Source: CALJGI01 sp047618115
GTDB taxonomy: Bacteria; Pseudomonadota; Gammaproteobacteria; Pseudomonadales; Halieaceae
Length of the DNA: 9,694 nucleotides
Direction of reading: 5' to 3'
Assembly (NCBI GenBank): GCA_047618115.1
Contig: JBLHKV010000148.1
Location: forward strand, 1-9,694
The notes beneath the pieces were generated by a model. It made no database searches, was not told where the DNA came from, and worked only from the letters and a program-made list of their open reading frames with translations. This document shows positions 7,182 through 9,694 of the stretch, piece by piece (the first letter of the stretch is position 1; each line of letters opens with the position of its first letter). Both the position numbers and the translations under genes were made by a program.

Positions 7182-7868
7182 TTAGCCGAGGTTTTTGACG
7201 GCGATACTAGCGCCATGTATGCCAGCGGCGTCGTCGGACGCCAAAAAGCAGATTGTGTCTGCCAGCTGTTGGGGGCTGACCCACTCACTCCAATTTGCAT
7301 CGGGCATAGCGCCGCGGTTTTGCGGGGTATCGATTACGCCCGGCAACACGCAATTCACATTGATTCCGTGGCTCTTGAGTTCCTCGGCCAGACACTCGGT
7401 ACTGCGTATAACCGCACTTTTTGCGGCTATGTAGGGAGCCATGAGCGCGCTGCCTTGCAGCGCACCGGCGGCGCCGATGTTAATTATTTTACCGTAACGT
7501 CGTTCGATCATACCGGGCGTTACGCTGCGAACCCCGTTTAACATGGTGCGCACATTGATATTGAACATGGCTGACCAGTCATCGTCCGTGGTTTTATGCA
7601 CCGCGGTGCCCATAGCGAAGCCGCCGGCGGCGTTGACAAGTGCATCGACGGGGCCAAGGCTGGCGAAACATGCAGCGCTAGACTCCTGATCAAACAGGTT
7701 AATCTCATGGCAGCTAGTGCGCTCGGGGAACAGTCTTGCAATATCGTCGCCGAAGGCAATATCGAGGAGTCTTACCGTAGCACCTTGAGAGAGTGCTGTG
7801 CTGACGATAGCGCGCCCCAGGTTGCCGTTGGCACCGGTGACAGCAATAAGTTTATCTTTTAGTTTCAT
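7182..7868 (-). CDS. Short-chain dehydrogenase/reductase family protein with altered active site
   Basis: A 228-residue Rossmann-fold SDR. I start at the ATG at 7868 because AGGAG (7878-7882) lies nine bases upstream; an in-frame ATG at 7889 has no such site and would sit only about 11 bases from the predicted transcription start. The nucleotide-binding loop is TGANGNLG (11-18), with the middle glycine of TGxxxGxG shifted. NAAG (79-82) and the Y146/K150 pair (YIAAK) are present. The catalytic Ser expected 13 residues before the Tyr is Ala133 (NIGAAGAL). I recall related SDRs with similar GA-type sequences, so this may be a subfamily trait rather than decay. It resembles neither AtuB nor AtuG closely enough to name. 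Substrate unknown; context suggests a hydroxyacyl-CoA or terpenoid alcohol. Confidence 0.87.
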   Translation of the reverse strand: MKLKDKLIAVTGANGNLGRAIVSTALSQGATVRLLDIAFGDDIARLFPERTSCHEINLFDQESSAACFASLGPVDALVNAAGGFAMGTAVHKTTDDDWSAMFNINVRTMLNGVRSVTPGMIERRYGKIINIGAAGALQGSALMAPYIAAKSAVIRSTECLAEELKSHGINVNCVLPGVIDTPQNRGAMPDANWSEWVSPQQLADTICFLASDDAAGIHGASIAVKNLG

Positions 7869-7877
7869 AGTGAAGCG

Positions 7878-7882
7878 CTCCT
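7878..7882 (-). promoter_or_regulatory. Ribosome binding site setting the SDR start
   Basis: Reverse-strand AGGAG, nine bases before the ATG at 7868. It lies inside the longer alternative frame starting at 7889 and argues for the shorter protein. Confidence 0.7.
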
Positions 7883-7906
7883 GCGCCATTGGCTTTGCGG
7901 CCGAGA

Positions 7907-7915
7907 AGTCTAACA
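7907..7915 (-). promoter_or_regulatory. Possible extended -10 promoter element for the SDR-HMGR-crotonase run
   Basis: The reverse strand reads TGTTAGACT, a TGnTAnnnT extended -10 match with four of six consensus bases in the hexamer. Transcription would start near 7900, leaving a leader of about 32 bases before the ATG at 7868. No convincing -35 hexamer is present, which is tolerable for an extended -10 promoter but keeps this tentative. Confidence 0.3.
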
Positions 7916-7930
7916 GAAATGCGGGTGGTA

Positions 7931-7945
7931 TCTGACTTGGTCAGA
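7931..7945. promoter_or_regulatory. Perfect 6-3-6 palindrome, candidate operator
   Basis: TCTGAC (7931-7936) and GTCAGA (7940-7945) are exact reverse complements separated by TTG. The palindrome lies in the 83-base gap between the sulfotransferase-like gene (stop at 7952) and the SDR start, about 30-45 bases before the predicted transcription start, where a -35 box would be. This geometry fits a transcription-factor site. A terminator is less likely because the stem is only six pairs and no T-run follows. Confidence 0.45.
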
Positions 7946-7951
7946 AAGGAA

Positions 7952-8677
7952 TTAGGAGAATGCGTGCTCTGCTAGTTGTCGATAACAATGGTCCAGACGC
8001 TTCGCCAGTGCGTCGTGCTCGCCCTCCAGCGATATTTCACGTTGCTGGAACGGCGCAAAACCGGTCGACTGCTCAACAGACTGATACCAGTGCGATGCCC
8101 AGACGCCATCGGATGGCCTCCTGCCTGGAGGCCACGCAAACATATGATCGGCGAAGCGAGGGATGCCGATCTTGTCGCAGAGTTTGGCCAGCAGTAATTG
8201 AGGGTTTTTCAATACATCGTTCGAATCTATAACCAGCGGCATGCGTCCAGTTATCTCGGTGAGTTGAGTAAATAGTTCGAGTTGGCGTTCTATGCCAATA
8301 TCATCCGATTCAACGCTGGGCATCTTGTTCAAATAAGATGCTATTACCGAAGCGGGTTCGCGTATTAGAAAGCAATGTTGAAAGTCTTTGCTCCAGGTTA
8401 GATCGGTACCCTTGGGCATGTGGTGTGTCATGTGTTTTTGATACTGCAATTCGCAACCGGGATCACTGTTTTGAAGCTGCTTAATCACTGCTTCGCGCGA
8501 GTGGCTCATGGTTTCCAGAATCGCTTCTCGACACGGGTGAGTTAGTCCCGTTTCATACAGGTAGCAGGCGTAGAAAGGTTCGTCGACGACGTTACAGTCA
8601 GGTCGGTTCTCCCAGCTGCGCATCATGGCCGTGGAAATGTTTCGCGGCCCTGACCACATCGCGATTCTAGTGGTCAT
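7952..8677 (-). CDS. Sulfotransferase-like P-loop family protein
   Basis: A 241-residue protein from the ATG at 8677, forming a TGATG stop/start with the aminotransferase gene; an ATG at 8689 would add four residues (MQPL) and is the alternative. The N-terminus MWSGPRNISTAMMRSW (7-22) resembles the 5'-phosphosulfate-binding loop of PAPS sulfotransferases, and LIREPASVIASYLNK (104-118) resembles the 3'-phosphate-binding motif with Arg and Ser. The fold is therefore supported, but the acceptor and even PAPS use are not demonstrated. No signal peptide is seen. From memory, plant BCAT-like proteins join a P-loop domain of this kind to a class IV aminotransferase, matching the gene pair here and implying a shared function. 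Confidence 0.82.
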   Translation of the reverse strand: MTTRIAMWSGPRNISTAMMRSWENRPDCNVVDEPFYACYLYETGLTHPCREAILETMSHSREAVIKQLQNSDPGCELQYQKHMTHHMPKGTDLTWSKDFQHCFLIREPASVIASYLNKMPSVESDDIGIERQLELFTQLTEITGRMPLVIDSNDVLKNPQLLLAKLCDKIGIPRFADHMFAWPPGRRPSDGVWASHWYQSVEQSTGFAPFQQREISLEGEHDALAKRLDHCYRQLAEHAFS

Positions 8678-9591
8678 CAGGGGCTGCATTCCCGTTCTAT
8701 CATTTGAATATATAACTGCTGTAATTTTTGCGTTACCGGCCCTCGTTTCCCATCGCCAATTTCGCGTCCATCAATGTCCTTCACCGGGGTAAGGCCGGCA
8801 AAAGTGCCTGTCACAAAAGACTCCTCAGCGCCGTACGCTTGCATGACGGAAAAGTTTTTCTCAAAGACTGGAATGCCATTTTTCTTACACAAATTAATAA
8901 CATTACGTCGGGTTATACCGTCCAGGCAGTAGTCGCCACTGGATGTCCAAACCTCACCATCTCGAACGATAAAAAAATGGGTCGAATTGCAGGTAGCGAC
9001 GTGCCCGTGAGGATCGAGCATCAAGGCCTCGTCGTAGCCGGCTTTCGATGCCTGAATACAGCCAAAGATACAGTTTAATTTTGAGTGGCTGTTGATTCTT
9101 GGGTCCTGTACATCGGCATAGCCACGCCGAACGTAGACGGTATATAGCCTTATGCCTCGATGAGCAGAGTTTGGATCGGGTATTTTGTATTCGGGAATGA
9201 TCACAATAGTCGGTCCGCCCACGGTAACGGCCGGATCTTGATAGGGTGTAGCCTTCATCCCGCGCGTTACCATCAGACGAATGTGAACGTCTTCGAACAT
9301 TTTGTTGGCTGCCAGAGTGTCATATAGACGCTGTTGCAGGTGTTCTTTACTTATTTGAAGGTCGAGGTCCAGCGCCTTTGCGCCCTCCCAAAGTCGCTTC
9401 AAGTGTTGTTGTAGAAAGGGAATAGAGCCGTGGTGTGCCCTGAGGCCTTCCCAGATGCCGTCGCCCAGAATAAAACCACTATCAAAAACCGACACGACGG
9501 CTTTCTCGCGTGGGAAAAGCTCGCCATTAATATTGATCAGAATATTGTTGTTGCGTTCATCTGGTTGGTAACTATGACTGCTGCTATTCAT
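8677..9591 (-). CDS. Class IV aminotransferase, branched-chain aminotransferase-like
   Basis: A 304-residue fold-type IV PLP enzyme from the ATG at 9591, preceded by AGGG seven bases away. An ATG at 9615 would add eight residues (MIKKQGNK) but lacks a ribosome site. Motifs: VSVFDSGFILGDGIWEGLRA (33-52), the Schiff-base lysine K171 in INSHSKLNC (166-174), GITRRNVI (225-232), and GAEESFVTGTFAGLTPV (254-270) followed by IDGREIGDGKRGPVT (273-287). These match IlvE/D-amino-acid transaminase/ADC lyase relatives. The glutamate that contacts the PLP ring nitrogen in IlvE (LSEGAGENLF) is Thr200 here (VATCNSTHFF), so ordinary branched-chain transamination should not be assumed. It heads a two-gene unit with the sulfotransferase-like gene and is divergent from the gene at 9658. 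Confidence 0.85.
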   Translation of the reverse strand: MNSSSHSYQPDERNNNILININGELFPREKAVVSVFDSGFILGDGIWEGLRAHHGSIPFLQQHLKRLWEGAKALDLDLQISKEHLQQRLYDTLAANKMFEDVHIRLMVTRGMKATPYQDPAVTVGGPTIVIIPEYKIPDPNSAHRGIRLYTVYVRRGYADVQDPRINSHSKLNCIFGCIQASKAGYDEALMLDPHGHVATCNSTHFFIVRDGEVWTSSGDYCLDGITRRNVINLCKKNGIPVFEKNFSVMQAYGAEESFVTGTFAGLTPVKDIDGREIGDGKRGPVTQKLQQLYIQMIERECSP

Positions 9592-9657
9592 TTTATTGCC
9601 CTGTTTTTTTATCATGGCACAGTAGTATGATGTGGCGGGAACAACAAGGAGTATGCG
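9592..9657. promoter_or_regulatory. Divergent promoter region between aminotransferase and exported-protein genes
   Basis: This 66-base gap separates two oppositely directed starts and must hold promoter signals for at least the plus-strand gene. On the plus strand TATGAT (9626-9631) is a good -10 match, with no clear -35 partner. On the minus strand CATACT (9629-9624) overlaps it, a weaker -10 match. If used, the minus-strand start would fall near the ATG at 9615, favouring translation from 9591. Overlapping -10 elements would make the two genes compete for polymerase. Confidence 0.4.
9646..9651 (+). promoter_or_regulatory. Strong ribosome binding site for the plus-strand gene
   Basis: AAGGAG ends six bases before the ATG at 9658. 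It is the main evidence that the truncated plus-strand reading frame is a real gene. Confidence 0.75.
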
Positions 9658-9694
9658 ATGAAAAAGAAACTAGTAACACTGGCGTTGATAGGGG
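9658..9694 (+). CDS. Start of a probable exported or membrane protein, truncated at window edge
   Basis: Only twelve codons are visible: MKKKLVTLALIG. Three lysines followed by a hydrophobic stretch look like the n- and h-regions of a Sec signal peptide. With AAGGAG at ideal spacing the start is convincing, but nothing about the mature protein can be read. A periplasmic or outer-membrane protein is plausible; an inner-membrane protein is equally possible. Confidence 0.65.
   Translation, partial: MKKKLVTLALIG

Noticed and set aside
7931..7945. Rho-independent terminator after the sulfotransferase-like gene
   Set aside because: The six-pair stem with a 3-base loop is not followed by a T-run on the minus strand.

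Overview
The window reads as a bacterial chromosome segment, most likely from a Gram-negative gammaproteobacterium related to the pseudomonads or to marine oligotrophic lineages. This placement is an inference. It rests on the atu-type (acyclic terpene utilization) gene set, moderate GC content and tight operon packing; there is no rRNA or other phylogenetic marker to confirm it. Almost every base is coding, and all genes except one at the extreme right edge lie on the minus strand, so the transcriptional order runs from high to low coordinates. No tRNA, rRNA, CRISPR array, insertion sequence or phage gene was seen, and no gene-free stretch exceeds about 120 bases.

Reading in transcription order: (1) At 9591-7952 a two-gene unit encodes a fold-type IV PLP enzyme resembling branched-chain aminotransferase, coupled by a TGATG stop/start to a small sulfotransferase-like P-loop protein. 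(2) After an 83-base gap holding a perfect 6-3-6 palindrome and a possible promoter comes a second run: a short-chain dehydrogenase (7868-7182), a class I-like HMG-CoA reductase (7132-5948) and a crotonase of enoyl-CoA isomerase type (5901-5029). (3) After a 119-base gap containing an 8-bp inverted repeat comes the terpene-degradation core: atuA (4909-3104), atuC (3107-1485), atuE (1460-651) and atuF (654 to beyond the left edge). atuA/atuC and atuE/atuF overlap by ATGA, which suggests translational coupling. (4) At the far right a divergent plus-strand gene starts at 9658 and encodes the beginning of a probable exported protein.

The core genes describe geranyl-CoA carboxylation (AtuC+AtuF) followed by hydration of isohexenylglutaconyl-CoA (AtuE), giving 3-hydroxy-3-isohexenylglutaryl-CoA, a long-chain homologue of HMG-CoA. 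A glycine in AtuC, at the position that is a bulky Phe in methylcrotonyl-CoA carboxylase, supports the long-chain substrate. The most unusual feature is an HMG-CoA reductase homologue with all four catalytic residues sitting directly upstream in the same direction. It could reduce the pathway's HMG-CoA-like product, divert C5 catabolic carbon to mevalonate, or run oxidatively on mevalonate-type compounds. All three are inference from gene context.
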